The notes beneath the pieces are model-generated. The model worked only from the letters and a program-made list of their open reading frames with translations. It did not search any database and was not told the DNA's origin. Below, in pieces: positions 39,938-48,346 of a stretch of DNA of 64,000 nucleotides. The position numbers and the translations under genes are program-made. The first letter of the stretch is position 1. The number at the start of each line of letters is the position of its first letter. The DNA comes from Olsenella intestinalis (lineage in GTDB: Bacteria; Actinomycetota; Coriobacteriia; Coriobacteriales; Atopobiaceae): assembly GCF_023276655.1 (NCBI RefSeq), contig NZ_JALGRK010000001.1:1197501-1261500 (forward strand), given 5' to 3'.

Positions 39938-40325
39938 TGCGGCGCAAATGTGCCTCGAGGGCGTGACCGAAAATCGACTGCAGCGCAAACTGGCTTCGAG
40001 GGCGCGAGGGGTCAGCGCAGAATGCCGTTGAGGGCGTGAGCTGCAGCGCAAACTGGTCTCGAGGGCGCGAGGGGTCAGCGCAGAATGCCGTTGAGGGCGT
40101 GAGCTGCAGCGCAATACCGCCTCGAGGGCGTGAGGTCAGTCGCGCCCTCGAGGCCATTCTGCGCTGACGGTCGCGCCCTCAACCCGCATTTGCGCTGCAA
40201 GGCATCAAAAACTCGCGCCCTCGAGGCTGTTTTGCGCTGCAGACGCCAAAAAACTCGCGCCCTCGACTCGCTTTTGCGCTGAGGGCCATCGGCACTCGCG
40301 CCCTCGAGGCCACTTTGAGCTGCAG
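39938..40325. repeat. Inverted array of 11 repeat units (6 forward, 5 reverse)
   Basis: Forward units at 39938-39966, 39978-40008, 40013-40040, 40041-40071, 40076-40103 and 40104-40134 follow GCAGCGCAAA, about 6-8 variable bases, then TCGAGGGCGCGAG. Reverse-complement units follow at 40141-40167, 40171-40199, 40212-40242, 40254-40282 and 40295-40325. Two flavours alternate, CTCGAGGGCG (A) and TTGAGGGCG (B). The arms meet at about 40135-40140 and can fold as one very long hairpin. Units 3-4 and 5-6 are a nearly exact 63-bp tandem duplication. Not CRISPR: unit length and spacing vary, and there are no cas genes. Confidence 0.9.
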
Positions 40326-40387
40326 GTCTCTCCGTTTACCCAGTGCGTCTCGTCGCCAGTCCGCACGCACATGGATAGTGATTCGAT

Positions 40388-40419
40388 TTGACCTTACATC
40401 GACTGCGTACTTGTACGAA
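40388..40419 (+). promoter_or_regulatory. Candidate promoter of the YhgE/Pip operon
   Basis: TTGACC (40388-40393) in an AT-rich island; possible -10 elements TTGTAC (17-base spacer) or TACGAA (20-base spacer) are poor. It would give a leader of about 150 bases. Confidence 0.3.
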
Positions 40420-40569
40420 AATAGGGTATTTAGGATTGGCATTACTGGCTTTCGCCGCAGGCTCCGTCGCCTCATGTCGGCAGGGCGAGCGCGTCGAGAT
40501 CGGCTCCGCCTAGGCGCGCACCCGTGCGGCGGCCGAGACAAGAAGCAGACCGTACCTTGGAGTGGCATC

Positions 40570-43452
40570 TTGAAGAAGGCATTTGAAGTATTTCGTCGCG
40601 ACCTGCGCAGGATCTTCCGCAGCCCGGTCGCCCTGGTCGTGGTGATCGGCATCGCCGTCGTCCCGTGCCTGTACGCGTGGATCAACGTGCTCGCCAACTG
40701 GGACCCCTACGAGAACACGAGCGACGTGCCGGTCGCCGTCGTCAACCAGGACAAGGCGGTCACGCTCGAGAGCATCGGCAGCGTCTGCGCCGGCGACCTC
40801 ATGGTCGACGCCCTCAAGGAGAACACCCAGATCGGCTGGCGCTTCACCGACGAGGACGAGGCCCTCGAGGGCGTGCGCTCCGGCCGCTACTACGCAGCCA
40901 TCGTGATCCCGAACGACTTCACCGGCCACCTCACCGGCGTCCTCAGCGGCAACACCGAGAAGGCCAAGCTCAAGTACTACGTCAACGAGAAGGTCAACCC
41001 CATCGCCCCCAAGGTGACCGACGCCGGCGCGTCGACCATCGAGAGCCAGATCGACAGCAAGTACATCGCCAAGGTGGGGGAGGTCGTCACCGAGAAGGTC
41101 GGCGTCGCGCTCGACAAGATCGCCGGGGACACCGACGGCGCCCTCGGCCGCGGCTCGACGACCCTGGGCGACGTCCGCACCGCGCTCTCCAACGTCGACT
41201 CCCAGCTCGGCGACCTCCAGACCAGCATCAACTCCGCGCGCGACGCCCTCAACGGCGCCGCCGACAAGCTCGACCCGCTGCAGGGCCTCGGCTCGCGCGT
41301 CAGCGGCCAGCTCTCCGGCGCCCGCGCGCGCCTCGGCGAGACCCGCAGCAACGCCGACGCCCTGCTCTCCGACCTCAACGGCCGCCTCGGCTCGGCGTCC
41401 GGCTCGATCTCGTCGCTCTCCTCGCGCGCGACCTATGACGTCTCCGCGCTCTCGGGCGACATCGCCTCGGCGCAGGCCCAGGTCGACGGTGCCATCGCAG
41501 CCCTCGAGACCCAGGTCCGCGAGGGCGAGAGCGTCCGCGACCAGCTCGTGCGCGCCCGCGACCTCCTCGACGCGATCGACCCCGTCGACCCCGACTCCCG
41601 CTCCATCAAGGACCGCGTCCGCTCCGAGCTCTCCGGCAACATCGACACGCTCGACGGCATCGTCAACGAGCAGCGCTCCAAGATCGAAGAGCTCAAGGCC
41701 CTGTCCGAGAAGATCAAGGCCTCGGTGCAGGAGGTCAAGGGCCTGTCCGGCACCATCAACGACAGGGTCCAGGCGGCGACCTCCGCGCTCTCCACGACCC
41801 AGAACGAGACCGTCACCAGCACGCTGACCAAGGTCAACCAGGTGCTCGACACCTTCGCCGAGCGCGGCCAGGAGCTCGAGACCGCCGCGGGCCTCGTCGA
41901 CCCCGTCATCTCGCAGGCCTCCTCGCTCTCGCGCCGCCTCGCCGAGGCGCTCAACAAGACCGGCGGCGCCCTCGACGGCACCCGCAAGACCGTGCAGGAC
42001 CTCAACACCGAGGTCTCCAACATCGAGTCAGAGCTCTCCGCCATCCGCGCCTCCAGCGCCTGGCAGACCATCAAGGGCGTCTCGGGCGCCACCCCCGAGG
42101 GAGTGAGCGACTTCCTCTCCGCCCCGGTCGACGTCAACCAGGTCGCCCTCTTTCCGGTCGAGAACTACGCCTCGGGCGTCGCCCCGTTCTTCACGAGCCT
42201 CGCGCTCTGGGTCGGCGGCATCGCGCTGGTCGCCATCTTCAAGCTCGAGGTCGACGAGGAGGGCGTCGGCCGCGTCCGCCCGTGGCAGGCCTACTTCGGC
42301 CGCTGGATGCTGTTCGTCCTCGTCGGCGTCCTGCAGGCCGTCATCTGCGTCGCCGGCGACCTCGTCATCGGCATCCAGTGCGCGCACCCCTGGGCGCTCT
42401 TCCTCTCCGCGATCGTCGCGTCGTTCGCGTTCGTGAACATCATCTACGCGCTCTCCGTGGCCTTCAAGCACCTGGGCAAGGCACTCGCCTTCACCCTCGT
42501 CATCCTGCAGGTCCCGGGGTCTGCCGGCACCTATCCCATCGAGATGATGCCTCCGTTCTTCCAGGCCATCGGCCCCTGGCTTCCCTTCACCTACTCCAAC
42601 AACGCCATGCGCGAGGCCATCGCCGGCCTCTACGGCTCCAACCTCGCCTTCAACCTGGCCATGCTGCTCGTCTTCGTCATCCCGGCGATCCTCGTCGGCG
42701 TGACGGCCCGCGGCCACCTCGTCAACGTCAACGCCCTGTTCGACCACAGGCTGCGCGAGACGGACCACCTCGCCGTCAGCGAGCCGGTCGCCATCGAGGG
42801 CAACCACTACCGCCTGGCCACGGTCGTCAAGGCCTACCACAGTCCGCGCGAGTACCGCGCCACCTTCGACGAGCGCAGCGCCGCCTTCGAGCGCGCCTAT
42901 CCCGGCCTCGTGCGCGGCGGCATCCTCGCCCTCTTCCTGCTGCCGCTCTTCTTCTTCCTGCTCATGCTCTTCCTCGACGCCCAGCTGCCCACCATCGCGC
43001 TGCTGGTCGTCGCCCTCATCCTCATCTACTCCTTCCTGATCGTGGTCGAGTACTTCCACGACCGCATCGCCCACAAGCGCGCCCTGACCGACATGCCACG
43101 CGAGGAGCTGCGCGAGGTCCTCAACGACACCCTGCGCGACGAGCTCATGCCCTTCGCGCCCATCGACAAGGTGCTCGAGCGCCAGGACGAGCGCCGCGAG
43201 CGCCAGGAGGAGCGCCGCGAGGGGCGCCGCGAGAGGGTCGAGCAGCTGCAGGAGAGGCAGGGCCAGGTCATCGAGTCCATCCGCCAGCGCGTCCTATCGC
43301 ATGACGACGCCGAGAAGAGCGAGCCGCCTTCCCCCGACGCCACCACCGCCATCAACGCCCCCGGCGCCCCCGACGCTCCCGATTCCACCGACGCCCCCGG
43401 CGCCACCGACACCGCCCAAGACAGCGATTACGAGAGGGGAGGCGATGCGTGA
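40570..43452 (+). CDS. YhgE/Pip-domain membrane protein 1
   Basis: 960 residues starting at TTG 40570, chosen because the homologous N-terminus (MKKAFEVFRRDLRRIFRSP) begins exactly there and TTGGAG (40557-40562) is 7 bases upstream. An in-frame ATG at 40474 would add 32 unrelated residues. It has one N-terminal helix (about 20-38) and a conserved extracytoplasmic start (NWDPYENTSDVPVAVVNQD). A long coiled-coil region (about 170-510) follows, then an ABC-2-type set of about six helices (530-850) and a charged C-tail. The family includes the phage infection protein Pip of lactococci; many members sit in secretion-related loci. The tail linker carries the exact 12-bp word (43309-43320). Its stop overlaps the next ATG. 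Confidence 0.85.
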   Translation: MKKAFEVFRRDLRRIFRSPVALVVVIGIAVVPCLYAWINVLANWDPYENTSDVPVAVVNQDKAVTLESIGSVCAGDLMVDALKENTQIGWRFTDEDEALEGVRSGRYYAAIVIPNDFTGHLTGVLSGNTEKAKLKYYVNEKVNPIAPKVTDAGASTIESQIDSKYIAKVGEVVTEKVGVALDKIAGDTDGALGRGSTTLGDVRTALSNVDSQLGDLQTSINSARDALNGAADKLDPLQGLGSRVSGQLSGARARLGETRSNADALLSDLNGRLGSASGSISSLSSRATYDVSALSGDIASAQAQVDGAIAALETQVREGESVRDQLVRARDLLDAIDPVDPDSRSIKDRVRSELSGNIDTLDGIVNEQRSKIEELKALSEKIKASVQEVKGLSGTINDRVQAATSALSTTQNETVTSTLTKVNQVLDTFAERGQELETAAGLVDPVISQASSLSRRLAEALNKTGGALDGTRKTVQDLNTEVSNIESELSAIRASSAWQTIKGVSGATPEGVSDFLSAPVDVNQVALFPVENYASGVAPFFTSLALWVGGIALVAIFKLEVDEEGVGRVRPWQAYFGRWMLFVLVGVLQAVICVAGDLVIGIQCAHPWALFLSAIVASFAFVNIIYALSVAFKHLGKALAFTLVILQVPGSAGTYPIEMMPPFFQAIGPWLPFTYSNNAMREAIAGLYGSNLAFNLAMLLVFVIPAILVGVTARGHLVNVNALFDHRLRETDHLAVSEPVAIEGNHYRLATVVKAYHSPREYRATFDERSAAFERAYPGLVRGGILALFLLPLFFFLLMLFLDAQLPTIALLVVALILIYSFLIVVEYFHDRIAHKRALTDMPREELREVLNDTLRDELMPFAPIDKVLERQDERRERQEERREGRRERVEQLQERQGQVIESIRQRVLSHDDAEKSEPPSPDATTAINAPGAPDAPDSTDAPGATDTAQDSDYERGGDA

Positions 43453-45686
43453 TGAGTCGCATCCTTGCCGTCATCAGGCGTGACTTCCGCCACGTCAGCA
43501 ACAACGTCATCGTCCTTCTCGTCTGCGTGGGCCTGGCTTTCATGCCGTCGCTCTACGCGTGGTTCAACATCGCGGGCGGCTGGGACCCCTACGGAAACAC
43601 CGGCCAGGTCAAGGTCGCGCTCGCCAACTCCGACGAGGGGCTCGAGGGCACCGTCATCCCGCTGCACGTCAACGTCGGCGAGCGCGTCGTGACGTCGCTC
43701 ACCGGCAGCACCAAGATCGGCTACGTCGTCACCAGCGAGGAAAAGGCCCGCGAGGGCGTGGCCTCCGGCGAGTACTACGCCGCGGTCGTCATCCCGCGCG
43801 ACTTCACCGAGCGCCTGCTCAGCGTGGCCAGCTCCGACCCCACGCACCCGCAGCTCGACTACTACGTCAACCAGAAGCGCAACGCCATCGCCTCGATCGT
43901 CACGAACAAGGCCTCCGGCTCGGTCAAGACCATGATCGACGAGGGCTTCACGGCGGCCGTCAGCGAGGCCGCCACCAGCGTTATGGACGACGTCTCGAAC
44001 TTCACGAGCGACGACAACGTCATCGGCCTCGCGAGCCGCCTTGAGTCGGCGCTCGACAAGAGCTCCTCGTCGCTGAGGCGCGCCTCGGGCGACCTCGGCG
44101 CCTACCGCTCCGTGCTCGCCGCCATGCGCGACGTCGCATCCAGCTCCGACGTCGTGCTGGGCAAGAACTCGCTCTCCGTCGACGCGGCCCAGCGCCTGCG
44201 CGACGCGGCCTCGGGCGTGCGCGACTTCAAGCAGAGCGCGGGTGACGCCAGCGCCACGGTCACCGGTGCGATCGACCGCGGCTCGGCCTCGGTCGACGAC
44301 GTGCGTGCCACCATTGACAACGCCTTCGCCTCCGCGGATGGCGACGTCGACAAGCTCGTCTCCGGCCTCGGCCAGGCGCGCGACATCGCGAGCCGCGCCC
44401 GCGACGGCCTGCAGAACCTCTACGACCGCCTTCAGACCCTGGAGGGCGCGGCCAACGACCTCGCCTCCCGCGTCGAGGCGGTCCACGAGTCCTCGATCGT
44501 CGTCGAGCGCGCGCATGCCGTCGCGGGCATGTGCGCCGACCTCAAGGCCCGCGTGGGCACCGCGATCGCAAGCCTCGACACGCTCATCCAGACCATCGAC
44601 TCCACCACCACCGACGTCGAGACCGCGCGCGCCGACGCCCATGCCTCCAAGGACGAGATCCGCCGCCTGGCCGACCAGGCCAAGGCCGACATCGAGGGCG
44701 TGCGCTCCGGCATCGACTCCACGCTGACCACGTCGCTCTCCGACATGGCCGACTCCATCGACAACGCCGCCAACGGCGCCGAGGGCGTCGCGACCAGCCT
44801 GCGCGGCGAGGTCGACCGCGTCTCGCCGATGCTCGACGGGGCCACGGGCGGCATGGCGAAGCTCGAGTCGACGCTCCAGGAGGCCGAGGGCAAGCTCAAC
44901 GCCGCCGCCGACAAGGTCGACGCCCTCCACGACAAGGCTCGCAGCGCCGCCACCTCCGGCGACGTCAACACCCTGCGCCAGATCTTCTCGGCCGACCCGT
45001 CCTCGCTCGTCGACTTCCTCGCCGCGCCCGTCCAGCTCGAGCGCACGGCCATCTACCCGATCGAGAACAACGGCTCGGCCATGACGCCGTACTACACCAC
45101 CATGGCGCTCTGGGTCGGCGGCACGCTGCTCGGCATCCTGTTCTACACGGGCCTCAGCCACGCCGCGCTCGAGGAGACCCGCGCCCGCCCGCGCCATGCC
45201 TACTTCGGCCGCCTCGCGTTCTTCCTCACGGTCGGCTTCTTCCAGTCCACGATCCTGCTCCTGGGCGACCTGTTCTTCCTGGGCGTGCAGTGCGTGAACC
45301 CGTGGCTGTTCATGCTCACGGGCTGGCTCGCGTCGTTCGTGTTCATCAACATCATCTACTCGCTCGCCACGTCCTTCGGCGACGTGGGCAAGGCGATCGG
45401 CGTCCTGTTCATGGTCATCCAGGTGGCAGGCTCCGGCGGCACCTTCCCGGTGCAGATGCTGCCTGCAATCTTCCAGAAGCTCTACTCGTTCCTGCCGTTC
45501 GTCTACTCCGAGAACGCCTTCCGCGCGGCCATGTTCGGCACCTACGGCAACGACTGGCTGCTGTCCATGGGCACGCTCGCGCTCTACCTCGTCCCCGCCC
45601 TGCTGCTGGGCCTCGTCCTGCGCAAGCCGCTCGTGGGCGTGAACGAGTGGATGGAGGAGAAGCTCGAGGAGACCAAGCTGATGTAG
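43452..45686 (+). CDS. YhgE/Pip-domain membrane protein 2
   Basis: 744 residues with the same layout as the preceding gene: N-terminal helix (about 15-35), GGWDPYGNTGQVKVALANSD, a coiled-coil extracytoplasmic section (about 160-510) and C-terminal ABC-2-like helices (about 555-735). ATG 43452 overlaps the previous stop (TGATG), with GAGGGGAGG about 10 bases upstream; GTG 43449 is an alternative. Tandem YhgE genes that are translationally coupled suggest a heteromeric membrane complex. Substrate unknown. Confidence 0.85.
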   Translation: MSRILAVIRRDFRHVSNNVIVLLVCVGLAFMPSLYAWFNIAGGWDPYGNTGQVKVALANSDEGLEGTVIPLHVNVGERVVTSLTGSTKIGYVVTSEEKAREGVASGEYYAAVVIPRDFTERLLSVASSDPTHPQLDYYVNQKRNAIASIVTNKASGSVKTMIDEGFTAAVSEAATSVMDDVSNFTSDDNVIGLASRLESALDKSSSSLRRASGDLGAYRSVLAAMRDVASSSDVVLGKNSLSVDAAQRLRDAASGVRDFKQSAGDASATVTGAIDRGSASVDDVRATIDNAFASADGDVDKLVSGLGQARDIASRARDGLQNLYDRLQTLEGAANDLASRVEAVHESSIVVERAHAVAGMCADLKARVGTAIASLDTLIQTIDSTTTDVETARADAHASKDEIRRLADQAKADIEGVRSGIDSTLTTSLSDMADSIDNAANGAEGVATSLRGEVDRVSPMLDGATGGMAKLESTLQEAEGKLNAAADKVDALHDKARSAATSGDVNTLRQIFSADPSSLVDFLAAPVQLERTAIYPIENNGSAMTPYYTTMALWVGGTLLGILFYTGLSHAALEETRARPRHAYFGRLAFFLTVGFFQSTILLLGDLFFLGVQCVNPWLFMLTGWLASFVFINIIYSLATSFGDVGKAIGVLFMVIQVAGSGGTFPVQMLPAIFQKLYSFLPFVYSENAFRAAMFGTYGNDWLLSMGTLALYLVPALLLGLVLRKPLVGVNEWMEEKLEETKLM

Positions 45687-45689
45687 CCC

Positions 45690-45716
45690 CGCGGGCCCGG
45701 AACTCCCGGGCCCGCG
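45690..45716 (+). terminator. GC hairpin after the YhgE pair
   Basis: A perfect 11-bp stem CGCGGGCCCGG / CCGGGCCCGCG with a 5-base loop begins 4 bases after the stop. There is no T tract, so it may attenuate or protect the 3' end rather than terminate fully before the lipoprotein gene. Confidence 0.5.
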
Positions 45717-45760
45717 CGCCACAGGCCGGCACACGCCACACCGAGACCGATGGGGGAGAG

Positions 45761-46618
45761 ATGAGACTTGCACAGCTAAGAAGGGCCTGCGCCCTGCTCG
45801 TCGCAGCCGTCGCGGTCTGCGCCCTCGCCGGCTGCGCCTTCCTGGGCGAGCCCGCGAGCACCGAGGACCTCCTCGTGCGCTTCGCCGCCCATCCCGACTG
45901 CGGCAACTACGCCATGGAGGGCTCTGCCGACCTCGTGGTGAAGGCTGCCGGGTTCCGCACGCGCATCCCCGTCGACATCTCGGGCAGCGCCGCCGCGACG
46001 ACCGCGCGCGGGACCGTCGACGTCGACCTCTCCTCGGTCGGAGGGTCGCGCCACACCTATATGGGCTACGTCGAGCAGCAGGGGCCGAGCGTCGTGGCCT
46101 ACGTCACGCGCCCCAACGACGCGCCGGGCGCGTGGAGTCGTGCTGAGGTCACCCTGCCGACCAAGATCGACGTCGCCACGGTGGTCAGGGTCCTCTCCGA
46201 GGCAAAGTTCATGCGCGTCGCCTACGACTCCGACGACCAGGTCGCCTACGAGCTCTCCATCCCCGCGGCCTCCGCGCTGCGCGCCTTCGTGGGCTCGGGC
46301 GACATCTCCGCCTCCTTCGCCGACGTGGACGTCGACCAGATCGTCGACCTCCTCGGCGACGGCGAGCTGCGCGTCCGCTTCGACCGCGAGTGCCGCCCGC
46401 GCTCCGTCGCCTTCGACCTCGAGTTCAGCGTGCCCGCAGGCGACGGCGTGCCGGTGCCCGTCAAGGCGAACCTGAACGTGGCGCTTGCCTTCTCCGGCCA
46501 CGGCAGCGTGACCGAAGCCGAGGCTAGCGTGCCCTCCAAGGTCGCGGACTCCGCCAAGCTGACCGACGATCCCTTCGCCGTCGAGGCGCTCGTTCGCGAG
46601 GTCACGCCCGGCTCCTAG
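45761..46618 (+). CDS. Lipoprotein (LppX/LolA-like fold possible)
   Basis: 285 residues with a lipoprotein signal: positively charged start, hydrophobic core and lipobox A-L-A-G-C with Cys25 as the lipid site, a substrate for the Lgt encoded at 13.3 kb. The mature part is beta-rich. Wording such as GNYAMEGSADLVVKAAG and later WSRAEVTLPTKIDVATVVRVL followed by GDGELRVRFDRECRPRSVAFDLEF recalls antiparallel-sheet lipid or carrier lipoproteins, but I do not recognise a named family. ATG 45761 has GGGGGAGAG directly upstream. It follows the YhgE pair by 74 bases and probably works with it on the outside of the membrane. Confidence 0.75.
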   Translation: MRLAQLRRACALLVAAVAVCALAGCAFLGEPASTEDLLVRFAAHPDCGNYAMEGSADLVVKAAGFRTRIPVDISGSAAATTARGTVDVDLSSVGGSRHTYMGYVEQQGPSVVAYVTRPNDAPGAWSRAEVTLPTKIDVATVVRVLSEAKFMRVAYDSDDQVAYELSIPAASALRAFVGSGDISASFADVDVDQIVDLLGDGELRVRFDRECRPRSVAFDLEFSVPAGDGVPVPVKANLNVALAFSGHGSVTEAEASVPSKVADSAKLTDDPFAVEALVREVTPGS

Positions 46619-46984
46619 GATCTCTGTGCCTGGCATCCGCGCTCCCGAGGCGTCCGCCGATGCAAAACCCACCCTCCGTGGAAAGATTTCGAGTGTGCGT
46701 GAGCAGTTTTGCCCTTCCGTGGCAAGTTCTTACGGCATCCGCTCGGCGTCTAACGCCTTTGCCGTGAATACTTTCACGGCTTACCTGCGCGAACGTCTGT
46801 TTTTATGCAGCATGCCCGCGTGAGAGCCCCCGGCCGGGGGAGGGCGATTGTGCACGGAGGGCGCTTTTTGCTCGGCCGGTTCGCGAATCTTCGCACGGGA
46901 CCACGTTTTTGCACCAGGGCGGCGAAGGGCTCCCTTCGATGTGGGCCAATCCGAGGCCGCATGATGGAGCTTCGGATTAACCCC
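46619..46984. other. Intergenic region with small palindromes
   Basis: No gene supported. It contains a perfect hairpin GCCGTGAA-TACT-TTCACGGC (46761-46780) and the 14-bp palindrome CCCCCGGCCGGGGG (46827-46840). T tracts (GTTTTTAT at 46799, CTTTTTGC at 46863) follow each by 20-30 bases, too far for classical terminators. Confidence 0.5.
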
Positions 46985-47013
46985 TTGCCCTTGCGTTCCC
47001 AATTTCGTATCAT
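46985..47013 (+). promoter_or_regulatory. yebC promoter
   Basis: TTGCCC (46985-46990), a 17-base spacer and TATCAT (47008-47013) in an AT-rich window, with the start about 47020 and the ribosome site AGAAGGAG at 47035-47042. Confidence 0.6.
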
Positions 47014-47048
47014 TCATATGTTTTTGCCAATGTCAGAAGGAGTATCAC

Positions 47049-47849
47049 ATGTCCGGACACTCTAAGTGGGCCACCACCAAGCACAAGAAGGCCGCCATCG
47101 ACGCCAAGCGCTCGGCGCTCTTCTCCAAGCACTCCCGCAACATCACCGTTGCCGCTCGCACCGGCGGCGACCCCAACCCGGACAACAACGCCTCCCTGGC
47201 CGCCGCCGTCGCGCGTGCCCGCATGGTCTCCATGCCCAACGCCAAGATCAAGGCCGCCATCGACAAGGCCTTCGGCACCGGTGCCGAGTCCGTCGTCTAC
47301 AAGGAGGTCACCTACGAGGGCTACGGCCCCGCTGGCGTCGCCTTCTACGTCGAGTGCCTGACCGACAACCTCAACCGCACCGCGGCTGACGTCCGCTCCG
47401 CCTTCACGCACGCGGGCGGCTCGCTGGGCACCTCCGGCTCCGTCGCCTTCCAGTTCACCCGCAAGGGCTCCATCGCGATCGACAAGATCATCAAGTCCGA
47501 CGACAAGAAGGTCGCCGACCGCGAGAACGCCGTGGACGAGGAGGCCTTCGAGATGGCCGTCCTCGAGGCCGACGGCGAGGACTACGAGGACGCCGGCGAG
47601 GAGTGGATCGTCTACACCGCCTACGACCAGATGCAGGCCGTCCAGAAGGCCCTCGAGGCCCAGGGCATCGAGGTCAAGGGCTCCGAGCTCACCATGGTCC
47701 CCAACACGCCCAACTCCCTCGAGCTCGCTGACGCCAAGAAGGTCCAGCGCCTCATCGACAAGCTCGAGGAGCTTGACGACGTCCAGAGCGTCTACACCTC
47801 CATGGAGGTCTCCGACGAGGTCGCCGAGCAGCTCGCTGCCGAGGACTAG
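47049..47849 (+). CDS. yebC: YebC/PmpR-family translation or transcription factor
   Basis: 266 residues of the TACO1/YebC family. It starts MSGHSKWATTKHKKAAIDAKR, the most conserved part, followed by GGDPNPDNNASLAAAV and YEGYGPAGVAFYVECLTDN. Full length with all three domains. Members bind DNA as regulators (PmpR) or help ribosomes through polyproline-rich sequence (TACO1, YebC1). The second role would be useful here given the many Pro-rich surface proteins; that link is inference. It stands alone between its own promoter and a strong terminator. Confidence 0.95.
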   Translation: MSGHSKWATTKHKKAAIDAKRSALFSKHSRNITVAARTGGDPNPDNNASLAAAVARARMVSMPNAKIKAAIDKAFGTGAESVVYKEVTYEGYGPAGVAFYVECLTDNLNRTAADVRSAFTHAGGSLGTSGSVAFQFTRKGSIAIDKIIKSDDKKVADRENAVDEEAFEMAVLEADGEDYEDAGEEWIVYTAYDQMQAVQKALEAQGIEVKGSELTMVPNTPNSLELADAKKVQRLIDKLEELDDVQSVYTSMEVSDEVAEQLAAED

Positions 47850-47888
47850 TCGCCAGCGGCCCCTGCCACGCACGCAGATCGAACGCAC

Positions 47889-47917
47889 GCCCCCGAGGCT
47901 CCTCGGGGGCTTTTTTT
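47889..47917 (+). terminator. Rho-independent terminator of yebC
   Basis: Perfect stem GCCCCCGAGG-CT-CCTCGGGGGC (47889-47910) followed by seven T (47911-47917). Confidence 0.95.
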
Positions 47918-48346
47918 GTTAGGTAACGGCCACTGCCACACGCCCCCGTGCTCGGGGCCGTGCATGACAGCGAGCGTCCTCGCCCACCCGCGAGGGTCCG
48001 TGCCCGACGATGGCCTCTCGGCGCTCGAGCGTGCTCGCGCGCAGGTTGGCGTCCGGGTGTGGGAGTGCTCATCACGTGCCGAGAAGAGAACGGCCTCTGC
48101 TTCCTGCGCCCCCTTTGCGGCGCGGCGCCTCGCCGTACGGCGCTCGCTGAGCCCCCTTGCGTCTTCTGGGGTTGCGGAACTCTACACATCGCCTCCACGA
48201 CTGACGGGCCGCTGCCGCATCCGTCCTTCCTTTGCGTACCGATTGCCGAGCGGGGGCGAGCCTTCAGTCTGCCTTCAGGTAGCTTTCGAACTATCGGAAT
48301 CGCGTCGGGGACGATGCGCGTCCCCGCCGGACAGAGAGGAGGCCTT
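47918..48346. other. Intergenic leader of the papain-like peptidase gene
   Basis: No gene supported. A near-copy of the dispersed word (GCCGAGAAGAGA) lies at 48078-48089. A perfect 8-bp hairpin CGGGGACG/CGTCCCCG (48306-48326) sits six bases before AGAGAGGAGG (48332-48341) and could influence ribosome access. Confidence 0.55.

Noticed and set aside
39851-40157. Small repetitive ORFs inside the array
   Set aside because: They are translations of the DNA repeat in several frames with no ribosome site; the repetition is at DNA level.
39938-40325. CRISPR array
   Set aside because: Unit lengths and gaps vary, both orientations occur, there are no unique spacers of constant size and no cas genes nearby.
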